A stretch of 5,634 bases of DNA from Ruminococcus sp. (GTDB lineage: Bacteria; Bacillota; Clostridia; Oscillospirales; Acutalibacteraceae): the NCBI GenBank assembly GCA_022510985.1, contig JAFLSL010000084.1, positions 1-5,634 of the forward strand. Direction: 5' to 3'. Within the stretch, counting starts at the first letter, position 1. Every line of letters starts with the position of its first letter. The translations under genes and the position numbers were made by a program. Below the pieces are notes generated by a model. It did not search any database. It had not been told where the DNA came from and worked only from the letters and a program-made list of their open reading frames with translations. Shown piece after piece: positions 5,226 to 5,634 of the stretch.

Positions 5226-5634
5226 ATGACATATGAGCAAATCAAAGACTACCTATTCATTATTATGGAAATGGAGAAAAACATTTACATACAAGGAAAT
5301 ACACTTGATAGATTAAAATCTATTAGTAATAATTTGGGCAGAAAAGTAAGAATTCTTATTCCCAAAAAACAGGAAGCCAATAAAGTTGAAATGTCAAATT
5401 ACATTATCGGAGGAGGTGCATTTGGATTTATTGGCGGTTTCGGAATTAAGATTATTTTGGAAGCTGCAGCAAAAAGCGGTCCAAATAGACCTCAAGGACT
5501 TTTTCAGGAAATAAGTAGTTTAGGTGAATCTATGTGGGCAGGTTTAATTTGGGGAATAATTTGTATGGTTATTGGTTGTGTTATCGGATGCATTATTGCC
5601 GGAGGTATTAATGCCTCTAATGAGGAAGAAAAGG
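5226..5634 (+). CDS. Glycine-rich two-helix membrane protein of unknown function, 3' end outside window
   Basis: 136 residues are visible and the frame is open to the window end. The N-terminus (1-40) is polar and helical, with MEKNIYIQ followed by LDRLKSI, and looks able to form a coiled coil. A basic segment (39-48) leads into a first membrane helix at about 57-79 with a dense glycine run, GGGAFGFIGGFG (62-73). A polar loop follows, then a second helix at about 103-128 with G106xxxG110 and G117xxxG121. The chain continues with an acidic SNEEEK. Basic residues before helix one suggest both ends are cytoplasmic. Glycine zippers of this kind pack helices and occur in pore-forming and oligomeric proteins, but no function is shown. 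The gene has its own promoter under the candidate operators and is divergent from the XRE gene. It is AT-rich compared with the ligase operon. Confidence 0.8.
   Translation, partial: MTYEQIKDYLFIIMEMEKNIYIQGNTLDRLKSISNNLGRKVRILIPKKQEANKVEMSNYIIGGGAFGFIGGFGIKIILEAAAKSGPNRPQGLFQEISSLGESMWAGLIWGIICMVIGCVIGCIIAGGINASNEEEK

Overview
The window looks like chromosome from a moderately low-GC Gram-positive anaerobe of the class Clostridia, most likely a gut Ruminococcaceae/Oscillospiraceae-type organism. This is inferred from strong AGGAGG-type ribosome binding sites, sigma-A style promoters, U-tract terminators, a Gram-positive style lipoprotein and the protein types. No rRNA, tRNA, CRISPR array or insertion sequence is visible.

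Left and centre (1-4620), all on the minus strand. A near-consensus promoter (4591-4619) reads into a short leader holding a terminator-like hairpin (4547-4574). It then reads an acyl-CoA synthetase-type adenylate-forming ligase (2847-4502) and, 34 nt later, a sodium:solute symporter (1274-2812). The pair suggests uptake of a carboxylate followed by activation to its CoA thioester; the substrate cannot be read from the sequence. A strong intrinsic terminator (1229-1261) follows the symporter. Its U-tract runs directly into the ribosome binding site of a small lipoprotein gene (734-1216), which is tightly linked to a short-chain dehydrogenase/reductase gene (1-723, cut by the window edge). No separate promoter is evident for these last two genes, so they probably depend on read-through.

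Middle gap (4503-4909). This 407-nt stretch has no convincing intact gene. It holds the promoter and leader of the ligase operon, a 21-bp inverted repeat upstream of that promoter, degraded protein-like fragments on the minus strand (4717-4850), a 20-bp palindromic motif (4781-4800) and the terminator of the next gene (4858-4883).

Right end (4910-5634). A 70-aa Cro/CI-type (XRE) regulator on the minus strand is divergent from a glycine-rich two-helix membrane protein on the plus strand, which runs off the window. The 103 nt between them holds two opposed promoters and four ATAGA-type half-sites. One pair overlaps each promoter, in the manner of a small repressor switch. The 20-bp motif at the plus-strand -35 region (5161-5180) recurs almost exactly at 4781-4800, beyond the regulator's terminator. 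This AT-rich module looks like an acquired accessory unit and is the most novel part of the window.
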